DNA from: Actinacidiphila yanglinensis
GTDB lineage: Bacteria; Actinomycetota; Actinomycetes; Streptomycetales; Streptomycetaceae
Assembly: GCF_900107965.1 (NCBI RefSeq)
Contig: NZ_FNVU01000001.1
Location: 310,001-374,000, forward strand
Direction of reading: 5' to 3'
DNA length: 64,000 nt
The notes beneath the pieces were generated by a model that saw only the letters and a list, made by a program, of their open reading frames with translations, was not told the DNA's origin and did no database searches. Positions within the stretch are counted from its first letter, which is position 1; every line of letters begins with the position of its first letter. Both the position numbers and the translations under genes were made by a program. Shown here piece after piece: positions 9,517-18,764 of this stretch.

Positions 9517-12500
9517 TCAGGTGCTGGAGTAGCCGTCGAGGTCGGCGACGACCTGGACGTCACCCGTGTGGTTGGTCAGCGAGACCCTGCCGTCGAGCAC
9601 GGGCACCACCACCTGGTTGGCGATGGTCGTGCTCGCCGGGTAGTTGAGGTTCGACACGCCCGGCAGCGGCGTGCCGTGCGGGTAGACGGTCAGGTAGCTG
9701 TTGGCGGTGGGGGCGGTGACCGTGACGTTGAGGGTGACCGCCGTCAGGCCGGTGGACGGCAGGCCGTCGACTCCGGCCACCTCGAAGCTCACCGTCCCGC
9801 CCGGGCCGACCTGGCCGGTACGGGCGCCGAGCCCGCTGCGCGTGTCCAGCAGGCGCACCGGGTCGACCGGGGTGAAGGTGGCGCCCGCCGGGGAGTAGTA
9901 GCCCGTCACATCGGCGACGAGATCGATCGTCCCACCGCTGTTGTAGAGGTCGACCACGCCGTCGTGCACGGGCACGGTCACCAGGTTGGGGATGGTCTGG
10001 CCGGTGCCGTAGTTGAGGTTGGAGGCCGCCGGCCGCGACTGCCCGTCGGGGTAGACGGTGACGTAGCCGCCGGCGGTCGGCCGGACCGCCGTGACGTTCA
10101 TGGTCACCGCGGTCACGCCCGACGCGGGCACGCCGCGCACGCCCGCGACCGTCAGCCGGACCGTGCCGCCACTGGCGACCCGCGCCTTGGGCGCGCCGGT
10201 CCCGTCGCGGGTGTCCAGGAAGCGCGTCGGCGTGATCGTGGTCAGGGCCGATCCGGTGCCGTCGGCGGTGTAGTAGCCGGTGACGTCGGCGACGAGGTCG
10301 ATCGTGCCCGCGTTGCTGTAGAGGTCGACGACACCGTCGTGCACCGGCACCGTCACCAGGCCCGCGATGGTGTGCCCGGCACGGTAGTTGACGTTGGAGG
10401 CGGCCGGCCGCGGCTGCCCGTCGGGGTAGACCGTGACGTAGCCGCCGGCGGTCGGCTGGACCGCGGTGACGTTCATGGTGACCGCGGTGACGCCCGATGC
10501 CGGGACGCCGTGCGCGCCGGCGACCGTGAGGCGCACCGTCCCGCCGGCCCCGACCCGTGCCTTCGGAGCGCCGGTGCCGTTCCGGGTGTCGAGGAAGCGG
10601 GTCGGCGTGATCGGCACGAGCCGGCTGTGCGTCGCCGCGGGGGCCGCGGTGACCGTGAAGCCGTCCGGCAGGTAGCCGGTCGACCTCGTGCCGACGGTGT
10701 AGCCGGGCTGGTCGACGACCACGTCGTAGCTGCCCGGATCAGCGGATCCCGGATTCAGCAGCACCGTCAGGGCGGTGCCCGCGGCGTTGACCGACACCGG
10801 CTCGGCCCACGAACCCGAGGGCGTCGAGGCGTTGGCCGCCAGTTGGACGGAGGTGCCCAGCGTCAGGCCCGAGCCGTGCAGGACGACCTGGGTCGCGGTG
10901 CCGGCCGGCCCGGTGGCCGGAGTCAGCGAGCTGACGTCGGCGGGCGGGGGAAGAGGGGAGCATTCGTCTTTGCACACGCCCTGGATCGAGTACTCGACGG
11001 GCGTGGTGGACATGTCGGCGGAGACCACCAAGACGTACTGTCCGGGCACCATGGAGGCGGACGTCGAGCAGTACGCGTTGAACCCGGGAGTGGACATCCC
11101 GCACTGGTAGGCGGCGTTGATCGAGGTGCCCGCGAAGCCCGGAGTGCCGAGCAGGGTGATCGCGGGGGCGTAACCGTTCGTGTCGCTGTCGGTGCCGGAG
11201 ATGTGGAAGTACTCCGAGGGGCCGAGGTCCATCACGGCGCAGTAGCCTGCCGCGGATTCCGTCAGGGTGCCGCTGTGGACCGGGAAGCCGTCCGGGGACA
11301 GGTGGTTGGCGGTGCACTGGGACGCCCAGCCGGAAGCGGTGCCCACCTTCCAGGTGTCCACCCGCGCCTGGATGGCGGTGCCGTCGTAGCCGGCGGCGAC
11401 GACGCCGACGACATAGGAGGTCGAGCCGGTGACGCGGCACTCGACTCCCTGCTGCCAGCACACGACGGTGCCGGTGGCGTCCGTGACGAAGAGGTCGGCC
11501 CCCGTCTCGTACTCCGGGTTCGGTGTGCGGACGGACAGCCACAGCTTGTCGGTGGCCGCCGCGGACACCCGCAGGCAGCCGCTGTCCAGGGCGGAGTCGA
11601 AGGAGTAGGCGGTCGCCGCGCCACCGGCGGCGAGGGAGGCGGGCGCCTTGCAGGACGCCGTCGAGGAGATGTCCCGCCGGACCACGTCGTAAGTGTCGTC
11701 GTAGCCGGTGCCGACCAGCAGGACCTGGTAGGCGGTACCGGCGGCGAAGCGGCAGACGGTCAGCGAACTGCCCGAACTGGCGCAGACCTTGTCACCCGCC
11801 GCGTCGTACACCTGGTACGAGGCGTTCAGTCGCCCGCTGGAGTTGGTGTAGTCGAACATCTCGGCCGTGGAGTGGCCGTTCGCCGGGAGGGCGAGGCAGC
11901 GCATCTGCTGCGTGGCGGAGAGGGAGACCTCGGCGCCGTAGGAACCGCCGAACGCGGACTGCGGCCAGGCGGTGCAGCCGCTGGTGCTGCCGGTGCGCTG
12001 GACGGTGAAGACGTAACTTCCGTTGCCCGCACCGGAGTCCGTGCCGGTCGCGGTGTTGGCGAGCGCGAGGTGGAAGGGTGCGGTGCCGGTCAGCTTGCAG
12101 ACGAGGTAGACGGTGTCGTCGGCGCACTGCCGGACACCCTGGGCGTCGTAGACCGCCTGCGCCAGCTGCGCGCCCCGGTCCTCCTGCTGGTCCAGCAGGT
12201 ACAGGCCCTGGCCGCTCGCCGTCGGCAGCGTCCAGCACAACTCCTCGCCGGTGCCGTCGAAGGCGCCGGTGAGCGCGCCGGAGGCGAAGTCGTCGTCGCG
12301 GCCGGCGGTGCAGCCGTCGGTGCTCGCCGCGGCGCGGAACCACACGCCGTACGCGTCGGGCCCGTCGTCCTGCAGGGCCCGGGCCCAGGTGTAGTCACCC
12401 GCGGTCAGCACGCAGTCGGCGCTCTGGTCCTCGGTGCAGATCTCGGTGCCGTCGGCGCGGTACAGGGCGCCGTCGACGCCGTGGTCGGCGGCTGCCGTGC

Positions 12501-13674
12501 CGAACACATACGGCCCGGCGGACGGTACGTGCAGCTGGCGGCAGCGCGTGGTGGACGACGCGTCCGGGACGGTGCCGTACGCCTGCGGCTGGAGTGCGGG
12601 GCAGCCGTCCGGCGTGGACAGCCGCGCGAACTCCACGGTGTAGTCGCTCTGTTCGGCCTCCCGCTGGTCGAGCTGGACCCGGTACGGCGCGGCGCCGGTC
12701 AGGGTGCAGTCCATCTCGAAGGCGCCCTCGGCCTTCGCGCACACCTGGGTGCCGTCGGCGTCGTAGACCCAGGCGTTGTCGGTCCAGTCCGACACCCGCG
12801 AGCGCAGGACGTCCCCGGACGCCAGCGGCAGCCGGTAGCAGTCGCCGGGCGCACCCGCGGCCAGCGAGCGGCTCAGCGCGGCGGGCGCGCCCAGCGCGGT
12901 GTCCTGGGCGGTCAGCGCGGTGCAGGAGGTGTCCGAGAGCAGGGCGTTCCAGGCGACGGTGAAGCCGCCGCCGGGGACGGTCAGGGTGTACGTGCCGGCC
13001 TGCGCGGCCGGGCAGCGCAGGGCGCCGTACACGTGCTGCTGCGGGTCGTCGGGGTGGTCGCAGGTCACCGTGGTGCCGTCGGGCGCGGTGAGCACCGGCT
13101 GCGGGCCGAAGGTGTTCTGCGCGACGACCTGCACGAAGAGCAGGTCCTTCGGCTGCGGCACGTCGAGGGTGTAGGAGGCGTCCCCGCCCTGCGTGTCGGC
13201 GCAGGAATAGACGGTGTGCGGGTCCAGCGCGCCGGAACAGGCATCGGGCAGGTCGGCGGCGGCGGTCTGGCGTACCGCGGTGGTGTGCGCCTTCGCGGCG
13301 GCGGCCTTGCTCCAGGTCCGCGCCGCCGTAGCGGAGTTCGCGTGCGCTGCCGTGGAGGAGTTCGTGGTGGACGGCGCGGGTGCCTTCGCACGGGACGTCG
13401 CGGTGGTCCCGGCGCGCGCGGCCTTCGCCGCGGCCGAGCCGGGTACGGGCTTGGCGGCGGAGGCGTGCGTCGCGTCCGTTCCGGTCCCCGCGCTCGCGGA
13501 GGGTACCGCCGGTGCGGCGGTGGGCGTGGCGGCCGTCGCCACGGGTGCGAGCCACAGCGTGGTCGCCGTGGCGAGGGCCGCGACCAGCGCGAGGGTGCCG
13601 TGCACCGCCCGAGCCGTCCGTCGTCTCCTCCGCAGGCCGGGCCGCGGCATGGCGGCGCCTTCGAGTTCTCTCAT
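9517..13674 (-). CDS. large secreted Cys-repeat surface protein with IPT/TIG and three C-terminal repeats
   Basis: The product is about 1385 aa. Residues 1-48 form a signal peptide (five Arg, a hydrophobic core, then an ATA-like cleavage site). An Ala/Thr/Ser-rich stalk runs to about residue 140. Next come roughly six or seven units of about 110-125 aa, each with two to four Cys and a shared pattern near DA-G-xxC and CxLTG. An IPT/TIG-like Ig segment follows (SLTPATGPAGTATQVVLHG). The protein ends with three tandem units of about 120 aa, each starting with (T/V)R(F/L)LDTR and ending with VADxxGY. I do not recognise an enzyme or a wall-sorting motif; a matrix or adhesion role is inferred. ATG at 13674 has a G-rich upstream site; ATG at 13650 is an alternative. 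Confidence 0.8.
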   Translation of the reverse strand: MRELEGAAMPRPGLRRRRRTARAVHGTLALVAALATATTLWLAPVATAATPTAAPAVPSASAGTGTDATHASAAKPVPGSAAAKAARAGTTATSRAKAPAPSTTNSSTAAHANSATAARTWSKAAAAKAHTTAVRQTAAADLPDACSGALDPHTVYSCADTQGGDASYTLDVPQPKDLLFVQVVAQNTFGPQPVLTAPDGTTVTCDHPDDPQQHVYGALRCPAAQAGTYTLTVPGGGFTVAWNALLSDTSCTALTAQDTALGAPAALSRSLAAGAPGDCYRLPLASGDVLRSRVSDWTDNAWVYDADGTQVCAKAEGAFEMDCTLTGAAPYRVQLDQREAEQSDYTVEFARLSTPDGCPALQPQAYGTVPDASSTTRCRQLHVPSAGPYVFGTAAADHGVDGALYRADGTEICTEDQSADCVLTAGDYTWARALQDDGPDAYGVWFRAAASTDGCTAGRDDDFASGALTGAFDGTGEELCWTLPTASGQGLYLLDQQEDRGAQLAQAVYDAQGVRQCADDTVYLVCKLTGTAPFHLALANTATGTDSGAGNGSYVFTVQRTGSTSGCTAWPQSAFGGSYGAEVSLSATQQMRCLALPANGHSTAEMFDYTNSSGRLNASYQVYDAAGDKVCASSGSSLTVCRFAAGTAYQVLLVGTGYDDTYDVVRRDISSTASCKAPASLAAGGAATAYSFDSALDSGCLRVSAAATDKLWLSVRTPNPEYETGADLFVTDATGTVVCWQQGVECRVTGSTSYVVGVVAAGYDGTAIQARVDTWKVGTASGWASQCTANHLSPDGFPVHSGTLTESAAGYCAVMDLGPSEYFHISGTDSDTNGYAPAITLLGTPGFAGTSINAAYQCGMSTPGFNAYCSTSASMVPGQYVLVVSADMSTTPVEYSIQGVCKDECSPLPPPADVSSLTPATGPAGTATQVVLHGSGLTLGTSVQLAANASTPSGSWAEPVSVNAAGTALTVLLNPGSADPGSYDVVVDQPGYTVGTRSTGYLPDGFTVTAAPAATHSRLVPITPTRFLDTRNGTGAPKARVGAGGTVRLTVAGAHGVPASGVTAVTMNVTAVQPTAGGYVTVYPDGQPRPAASNVNYRAGHTIAGLVTVPVHDGVVDLYSNAGTIDLVADVTGYYTADGTGSALTTITPTRFLDTRDGTGAPKARVASGGTVRLTVAGVRGVPASGVTAVTMNVTAVRPTAGGYVTVYPDGQSRPAASNLNYGTGQTIPNLVTVPVHDGVVDLYNSGGTIDLVADVTGYYSPAGATFTPVDPVRLLDTRSGLGARTGQVGPGGTVSFEVAGVDGLPSTGLTAVTLNVTVTAPTANSYLTVYPHGTPLPGVSNLNYPASTTIANQVVVPVLDGRVSLTNHTGDVQVVADLDGYSST
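9520..10622 (-). repeat. three tandem ~360-bp coding repeats (LDTR repeats)
   Basis: The last third of the surface-protein gene consists of three in-frame repeats at about 10256-10622, 9893-10255 and 9520-9889. The first two share long identical protein segments, including VPVHDGVVDLY and GTIDLVADVTGYY, and are also close at DNA level, pointing to recent duplication. The third has diverged (RLLDTRSGLGARTG). Confidence 0.8.
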
Positions 13675-13840
13675 GTCCCCCCCTGGGATTCGCCCTGATC
13701 CGCGAGCGGCGGGAGCTGTCGCGCGGGCACCGCCGGATTCTAGGCGCAGGCCACGACAGAGGGGCGGCCATTTCCGCGGGGCCCGGGGAGGGCGCGCTGC
13801 CGCGGGGCGGGGGTCGTACCGCCCGGCGGGCCGGGGGCGT

Positions 13841-14800
13841 TCAGGCGGGGGGAGGGGCGATCGCTGGGGTGGAGGGTGCCGGGAGCCAGTCGAGGAGGAG
13901 GCGGTTGAGCCGGTCCGGGGCGTCCACCGGGATCCAGTGGCTCGCGCCCGCGATGACCTCGTGCCGCCAGGGACCGCTGACACAGGCGCCCGAGCGTTCC
14001 ATCGACTGGCCGTCGAGGTGGTGGTCGCCGGTCGACCAGACGCCCAACGTCGGCGCGGTGACCGGCGGCAGGTCCCGCGCGGGGCCGGGCATGCGGGGCG
14101 CCAGGTTGGCCCGGTACCAGTTCAGCGACGCGGTCAGCGCGCCCGGGCGGGACAGGTCGCGGACCGCCCGGTCGATGTCGCCCCGGTTGCGGGTCAGCCG
14201 GCGCAGCAGCGCCCAGTCGTCGGCGGCGAGTGTGGCCTCGGCGATGCCCTCGAACTGGAAGAAGAGCTGGTACCAGCCCATCTCGGCCTGCCGCAGGCTC
14301 TGCGGGGCACGCGGGTGCGCCACGGACAGCGCGGCCAGCGTGCGCACCCGTTCGGGGTGGAACATCGCCAGCTGCCAGGCGACGGCGGCCCCCCAGTCGT
14401 GCGCGACCACGTGGGCGGCCGTCGCGTCGCACGCGTCGAGCACCTCCACCATGTCCGCCACGGAACGGGACAGCCGGTAGTCCTCCACCGCGCCTGGCCG
14501 GTCGGACCGGCCGAAGCCGCGCAGGTCCGGGACGATCACCCGGAAGCCCGCGGCGACCAGCACCGGGATCTGGTGCCGCCACAGGCGTCCGGAGTCCGGC
14601 CAGCCGTGCATCAGCAGCACGGGGGTCTGCTGCGGTACGTCCCCGGCGGACTCCCCGGTGGTCATCCCGGTGGACGCGGCGGCGAACTCCTCGACGTGCA
14701 GCCGGACGGGGCCGGAGGACACCACACGGGTCGTGCCGGATCCGGGGCCGTGCCCACGCGCGGACTCGGGCTCCTCGCCGGTGGCGTCGAGGTCGGTCAT
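13841..14800 (-). CDS. alpha/beta hydrolase, epoxide-hydrolase-like
   Basis: This 319-aa alpha/beta-hydrolase has the oxyanion-hole motif HGWPDS and the nucleophile elbow AHDWGAAVAW. The elbow carries Asp, not Ser, as in soluble epoxide hydrolases and haloalkane dehalogenases. Two lid tyrosines fit the epoxide-hydrolase pattern (GWYQLFF and LNWYRANL). The catalytic His is in GASHWIPVDAP near the C-terminus. The N-terminal 50 residues are a hydrophilic extension. ATG at 14800 is set by a perfect GGAGG with 7-nt spacing. It probably hydrolyses epoxides to diols; dehalogenase activity is the less likely alternative. Confidence 0.82.
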   Translation of the reverse strand: MTDLDATGEEPESARGHGPGSGTTRVVSSGPVRLHVEEFAAASTGMTTGESAGDVPQQTPVLLMHGWPDSGRLWRHQIPVLVAAGFRVIVPDLRGFGRSDRPGAVEDYRLSRSVADMVEVLDACDATAAHVVAHDWGAAVAWQLAMFHPERVRTLAALSVAHPRAPQSLRQAEMGWYQLFFQFEGIAEATLAADDWALLRRLTRNRGDIDRAVRDLSRPGALTASLNWYRANLAPRMPGPARDLPPVTAPTLGVWSTGDHHLDGQSMERSGACVSGPWRHEVIAGASHWIPVDAPDRLNRLLLDWLPAPSTPAIAPPPA

Positions 14801-14934
14801 GCCGGTGCCTCCAGATCTCTCCGGGCGTCCGGGCGTCACCCGTGGCTGCGGGGCGAGCCTAACGGAGGGCGCCCGGGGCCGGCACTCGTCCGGCCGCACG
14901 GGCCGCCCGCCCGCTCCCGACACGAACCCGTGGG

Positions 14935-15426
14935 TCAGCGCGGGCCGTTCGGCTGCCGCAGCCGCAGCCGCAGCCGCAGGCTCGCCGCGTTCCGGATCCG
15001 GCGGGTGCGCCCACGCGCGGCCAGCAGGCCGAGCGCGTCACGTGAGGTGACGGCCGGCGTGGTCGTGACGGTCCGCTGGAACCAGTCGGACGCTCCGGTG
15101 AGTTCCTCGGCGGCCCAGGGCTCGTCCAGCGCGAGGGCGCGCAGCAGGCCCCACTCGCCCAACCGCCGGGCGAGGAAGGGGCGATCGGCGACCACCGCGG
15201 CCATGCCGCGCGCCCAGTCGGTGAACGCAGGGTCGGTGAGCGCCCGTTCGGCCCTGCGGTCCAGGTGGCGGCACACCGCGCTCTCCGCCATCAGCGCGTC
15301 CTCGTCCTCCAGTACGGCGGCGACGAGGGCGCACGCGTCGGAATCGGCGACGGCTTCGAGTTCCTCCAGGTAGCGGGCATAGCGCAGGTGCTCGGGAGGC
15401 TCGTCGTCCGGGGCGGGGCCGGTCAT
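14935..15426 (-). CDS. small alpha-helical protein of unknown function
   Basis: This 163-aa acidic helical protein has an Arg-rich tail. I do not recognise the family. A GCCGCA-type hexanucleotide repeat at about 14950-14980 encodes the LRLRLRLR tail, which could vary in length by slippage. The ATG at 15426 has no ribosome site of its own, but it overlaps the stop codon of the short upstream frame (15423-15485) in an ATGA arrangement, so it is likely translated by coupling. Confidence 0.6.
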   Translation of the reverse strand: MTGPAPDDEPPEHLRYARYLEELEAVADSDACALVAAVLEDEDALMAESAVCRHLDRRAERALTDPAFTDWARGMAAVVADRPFLARRLGEWGLLRALALDEPWAAEELTGASDWFQRTVTTTPAVTSRDALGLLAARGRTRRIRNAASLRLRLRLRQPNGPR

Positions 15427-15485
15427 GGACGGGCCCCGCGTGCGGCCGCCCGCCGTGCCCGTTCGACGCCGTGGACCGTCTTCAT
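15423..15485 (-). CDS. 20-codon leader peptide overlapping the next gene (ATGA)
   Basis: A short frame begins with ATG at 15485 behind GGGGAGGCGAGGG, a strong ribosome site. It encodes 20 residues, basic and Ala/Arg-rich (MKTVHGVERAR...), and stops with a TGA that shares four bases with the next ATG. This is the layout of a translationally coupled leader. It is too short for a confident protein call, but it is the only obvious way to load ribosomes onto the downstream gene. Confidence 0.5.
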   Translation of the reverse strand: MKTVHGVERARRAAARGARP

Positions 15486-15667
15486 CTCGCCCTCGCCTCC
15501 CCGGACTTCGCGGTGCCGTCCGGCACAAGTTACCCGCGGGTCGGGCCCCGGGCACCCGGATTCCCCCCGCCCCGGCGGGACTCCGTGGCGGGCGCGTTCC
15601 TGTGACCGTTCGGACGCAAGGGCAGTCTCCTTCGCCCCTGTGGCGCCCCGGACTGCCCATGAGGTCG

Positions 15668-15697
15668 CTGACGTGGGGCGCGGGCAGATCGTAAGGT
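15668..15697 (+). promoter_or_regulatory. promoter for a leaderless ricin-lectin gene
   Basis: CTGACG (15668-15673), an 18-bp spacer and TAAGGT (15692-15697) form a good actinobacterial promoter. GTG at 15705 starts 7 nt after the -10 box, where transcription should begin, so the mRNA is probably leaderless. Confidence 0.65.
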
Positions 15698-15704
15698 GGC
15701 ACAA

Positions 15705-17111
15705 GTGAGCCTCTGGACCTCCTTGGAACCCGCCTCGACGACCGTCGACGCCGGCGGGACCACCACGGCACGACTGCGGTTGCGCAACACCGGTGACGTG
15801 GTCGACGAGTACCGCTTCGAACCCGTGGGGGGCATCGCGCCCTGGATCAGGGTGGAGCCGGAGGTGTTGCGGCTCTACCCGGGCACCACCGGCACGGTCG
15901 AGCTGACCTTCATGCCGCCGCGCACCCCCGACGCGACCGCCGGCCCGAACCCGTACGCGGTGCGCATCACGCCGACCGAGTCGCCCGAGGCCACCACGGT
16001 CCCCGAGGGCAACCTCGTCATCACGCCCTTCGTCGAGGTCCGCGCCGAGCTCCTGCCGCCCACCGTCAAGGGCCGCTTCCGCGGCCGGCCCAGGATCGCG
16101 GTGGACAACCTCGGCAACACCAAGCTCACCGCCTCCCTCCGAGGCACCGACAACGGCGACCAGCTCGCGTACGACATCCACCCGGCGAACGTCCAGATCG
16201 AGCCGGGGCGCGCCGCGTTCGTCAAGGCGACGCTGCGGCCGCGGCAGATCATCTGGTTCGGCGCCAGCCAGCAACGCCCGTACAGCGTCGACGTGGTGCG
16301 CTCCGGGGTGACGCCGCTGACCGTCGACGGCAAGTACGTCCAGCGCGGGTTCCTGCCGCGCTGGATCGCCAGCGTCGTCTGCGCGCTGGCCGCCCTCGCG
16401 GTCGTGTTCACGATGCTCTGGCTGACCCACAAGCCCGCGGTCTCCAGCCTGGCCACGCCCAAGGTCAACGAGGCCGGCTTCAGCACGCTCACCCCCTCGC
16501 CGTCGCCGCCCTCCCCGCCGCCGACCACCCAACCCACCACCAGCGCACCGCAGACGACCCAGCCCCAGAGCGGATCGGGCGGTGGCGGCGGCGCCCCGGC
16601 GAAGAAGAAGCCGGCCAGCCCGGTGCCCGCGACGGACATCCTGTTGCGGAACACCACCACCAACAAGTGCGCCGACCTCCCGGAGAACGGTGACGGGAAG
16701 ACCAACGGTCCCGTCAACGAGTACACCTGCGACCCGAAGGCCAGCGACAACCAGCTGTGGGACCTGGAGGTCCGCTATCCCGAGCTGGGCCCCGGCGGCA
16801 CCCCGCTCTTCCAGATCCGCAATTCCAAGGACCAGTTGTGCATGGATCTGCCGTACAACGGCGCGGAGCCGCTGGAGACGCACATCTCCGAGTTCAAGTG
16901 CGACGGCACCACCGGCGACAACCAGCTGTGGTGGCTGGCGAAGCAGCCGGACGGCTACTACTGGATCCGCAACTACGCCAGCGACAACGCCTGCCTGGAC
17001 GTGTCGGGGTTCAGCACCGGCGGCGACAACACCCCGCTGACGATCTACAGCTGCTCCGACACCGACGACCAGGAGTGGACGATCGTCCACCCGCCGAAGA
17101 CGGCGGAGTGA
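15705..17111 (+). CDS. single-pass membrane protein with C-terminal ricin-type lectin domain
   Basis: The product is 468 aa. The N-terminal ~210 residues resemble beta-sandwich NEW3/COG1470-type modules (repeated TVxAGGTTTARLRLRNTGD-like strands) and would lie in the cytoplasm. A TM helix follows at about 225-245 (SVVCALAALAVVFTMLWL), then a Pro/Thr/Gly linker and a beta-trefoil lectin domain with QLW motifs (DNQLWDLEV, DNQLWWLAK) and paired Cys. Start choice rests on the promoter 7 nt upstream of GTG 15705; GTG 15696 is in frame but overlaps the -10. It is paralogous in architecture to the next gene. The ligand is unknown; wall glycans are plausible. Confidence 0.8.
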   Translation: MSLWTSLEPASTTVDAGGTTTARLRLRNTGDVVDEYRFEPVGGIAPWIRVEPEVLRLYPGTTGTVELTFMPPRTPDATAGPNPYAVRITPTESPEATTVPEGNLVITPFVEVRAELLPPTVKGRFRGRPRIAVDNLGNTKLTASLRGTDNGDQLAYDIHPANVQIEPGRAAFVKATLRPRQIIWFGASQQRPYSVDVVRSGVTPLTVDGKYVQRGFLPRWIASVVCALAALAVVFTMLWLTHKPAVSSLATPKVNEAGFSTLTPSPSPPSPPPTTQPTTSAPQTTQPQSGSGGGGGAPAKKKPASPVPATDILLRNTTTNKCADLPENGDGKTNGPVNEYTCDPKASDNQLWDLEVRYPELGPGGTPLFQIRNSKDQLCMDLPYNGAEPLETHISEFKCDGTTGDNQLWWLAKQPDGYYWIRNYASDNACLDVSGFSTGGDNTPLTIYSCSDTDDQEWTIVHPPKTAE

Positions 17112-17261
17112 TCCCGTGCCGGAGCTGATCGTCCGCGTCCCCCGGCTCGTCGTCCCGTTGCCCGTCGCCCCCCTGCCCGTCGTGCTTCTGCCCGTCCCGG
17201 GCCGGGAGTTCAGCGGGTTCCGCACCGGACATTTCCGCCCGAGACCGTGACGGAGACCAGG

Positions 17262-18704
17262 ATGCCCTCCTCGCACTCCCCGCAGGATCCCTCGGCCGGC
17301 GGCCGGCGCACCGAGGACGGCGAACCGCCCGCGGTGTCGGTGCGCCGGGCCGTCGCGATGCCGGCGGCGCCGGACGTGCCGCCGCCCGACAGTGCCGCGG
17401 CCGAGGGCCGCCGCCCGCGCCCGGCGGCCCCGCCCGTGTCCGTACCCGTCCGGCGCGCCGAACGGCCGTTGAGCGAGCGGAAGGCGGAGGTTCCGGCGGC
17501 GGAGGAGGGTCCGGCTGCCGGGGAGGGCGCAGCCGCGGGGGAGGGTGCTCAGGCCGCCGTGGGAGGTGCTTCCGCGGAGGAAGGTGCCGAGGCCGCCGCG
17601 GGAGGCGCTTCCGCCGAGACACGTACTCCCGCCCCGGAAGGTGTTCCCGCCCGCGCCGAAGCACCCGGTGTCGAGGCACCCGCCGAACCGGCCGAGCCCG
17701 CCAAGCGTGTGAAGCCCGCCAAGCCCGCCAAACCGGCCAGGCCCACCAAGCGTGTGAAGCCCGCCGAACCCGGGAAGCCCGTCGCGCCCACCCCGTCCGC
17801 CGCGCCGCTGACCGTCGGCACCCGGCCGGCCCGACAGCCGCCGCGGAAGAGGACGTTCACGGTGCCGATCGTCGTGGCGGCGGTGGTGGCGATCGGCGCC
17901 GCCACTCCCTTCGTGGTCAGCGGTCTGCGGCAGCACGACCCGGCGCCCGTCGCGAAGACGGACGACGTGGCGACCGGCGGCACGGTCGGCAAGCCGCTGC
18001 CCGTGCCCGGGACGGCCACCGCCTCCTCCGCCGGTGCCACCCGCGGCGCGAAGCCCTCCCCCCACCCGTCGAAGAAGAAGAGCGCCGCCCACCCGCGGAC
18101 GACCTCGGGCCCGTCGCACACCCCGGCGAAGGGCACGTCGCCCGCGAAACCGGCCGGGGCGAAGCCGAAGGCCACGAAGGCGCCGAAGAAGGTCTCCCCG
18201 GCCGTCACCGCCCGGGCCCGCGCGAACGCCGCCTCCTCGGCGAGCAAGGTGCTGATCGAGAACGCGACCACGCACCTGTGCGCGGACATTCCCAACTACG
18301 GCAACGGGACGAGTGACGGCCCGGTCAACCAGTACGACTGCAACGGCACCAGCGCCGACAACCAACTGTGGGACCTGCGGGTCGCGTTCAAGAGCGGCGG
18401 GCCGCAGGGCGCGAGCCTGTTCGTGATCAAGAACCACAAGGACGGCCTGTGCATGGACATTCCCAACTACGGTCCTGAGCCGGCGGGTACGAAGATCGAG
18501 GAGTTCGCCTGCAACGCCACCAAGGCGGACAACCAGCTGTTCTGGCTCGACCCCGTCGCGGACGGCACCTACTGGATCCGCGACTACAGCAGCGGCCAGT
18601 GCCTGAACCTGCCGGGCGTCGGCACCGCCCGCGAGGACGTCCGCCTCGAACAGGACGTGTGCTATGACAACCCGGGCGACGACTTCCGCTGGACCTTCCG
18701 CTGA
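17262..18704 (+). CDS. second single-pass membrane protein with ricin-type lectin domain
   Basis: The product is about 480 aa. A long disordered Ala/Glu/Pro region includes KPAKPAKPARPTKRVKP-type Lys-Pro-Ala repeats. A TM helix lies near residue 210 (VPIVVAAVVAIGAATPFVV), followed by a second Lys/Ser/Pro-rich linker and a C-terminal beta-trefoil with QLW motifs (ADNQLWDLR, ADNQLFWLD) and six Cys, closely similar to the preceding gene's lectin end. ATG 17262 has GGAG 8 nt upstream; GTG 17247 is an in-frame alternative. The 150-bp gap from the previous gene has no terminator, so co-transcription is possible. Confidence 0.8.
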   Translation: MPSSHSPQDPSAGGRRTEDGEPPAVSVRRAVAMPAAPDVPPPDSAAAEGRRPRPAAPPVSVPVRRAERPLSERKAEVPAAEEGPAAGEGAAAGEGAQAAVGGASAEEGAEAAAGGASAETRTPAPEGVPARAEAPGVEAPAEPAEPAKRVKPAKPAKPARPTKRVKPAEPGKPVAPTPSAAPLTVGTRPARQPPRKRTFTVPIVVAAVVAIGAATPFVVSGLRQHDPAPVAKTDDVATGGTVGKPLPVPGTATASSAGATRGAKPSPHPSKKKSAAHPRTTSGPSHTPAKGTSPAKPAGAKPKATKAPKKVSPAVTARARANAASSASKVLIENATTHLCADIPNYGNGTSDGPVNQYDCNGTSADNQLWDLRVAFKSGGPQGASLFVIKNHKDGLCMDIPNYGPEPAGTKIEEFACNATKADNQLFWLDPVADGTYWIRDYSSGQCLNLPGVGTAREDVRLEQDVCYDNPGDDFRWTFR

Positions 18705-18764
18705 CCTCCGGCTGACCTTCCGGCGGCCGCCCGATCACCGCGGCCGCCGGACGGCCCGCGCCTC

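Noticed and set aside
9478..13698. A 1406-codon plus-strand frame opposite the surface-protein gene
   Set aside because: Its product is Val/Gly/Arg/His-rich with no domain. The opposite strand has a signal peptide, repeats and terminators.
14950..14980. Short CCGCAG repeat
   Set aside because: It is an in-frame coding hexanucleotide repeat, not a CRISPR or independent repeat element; recorded with its gene.
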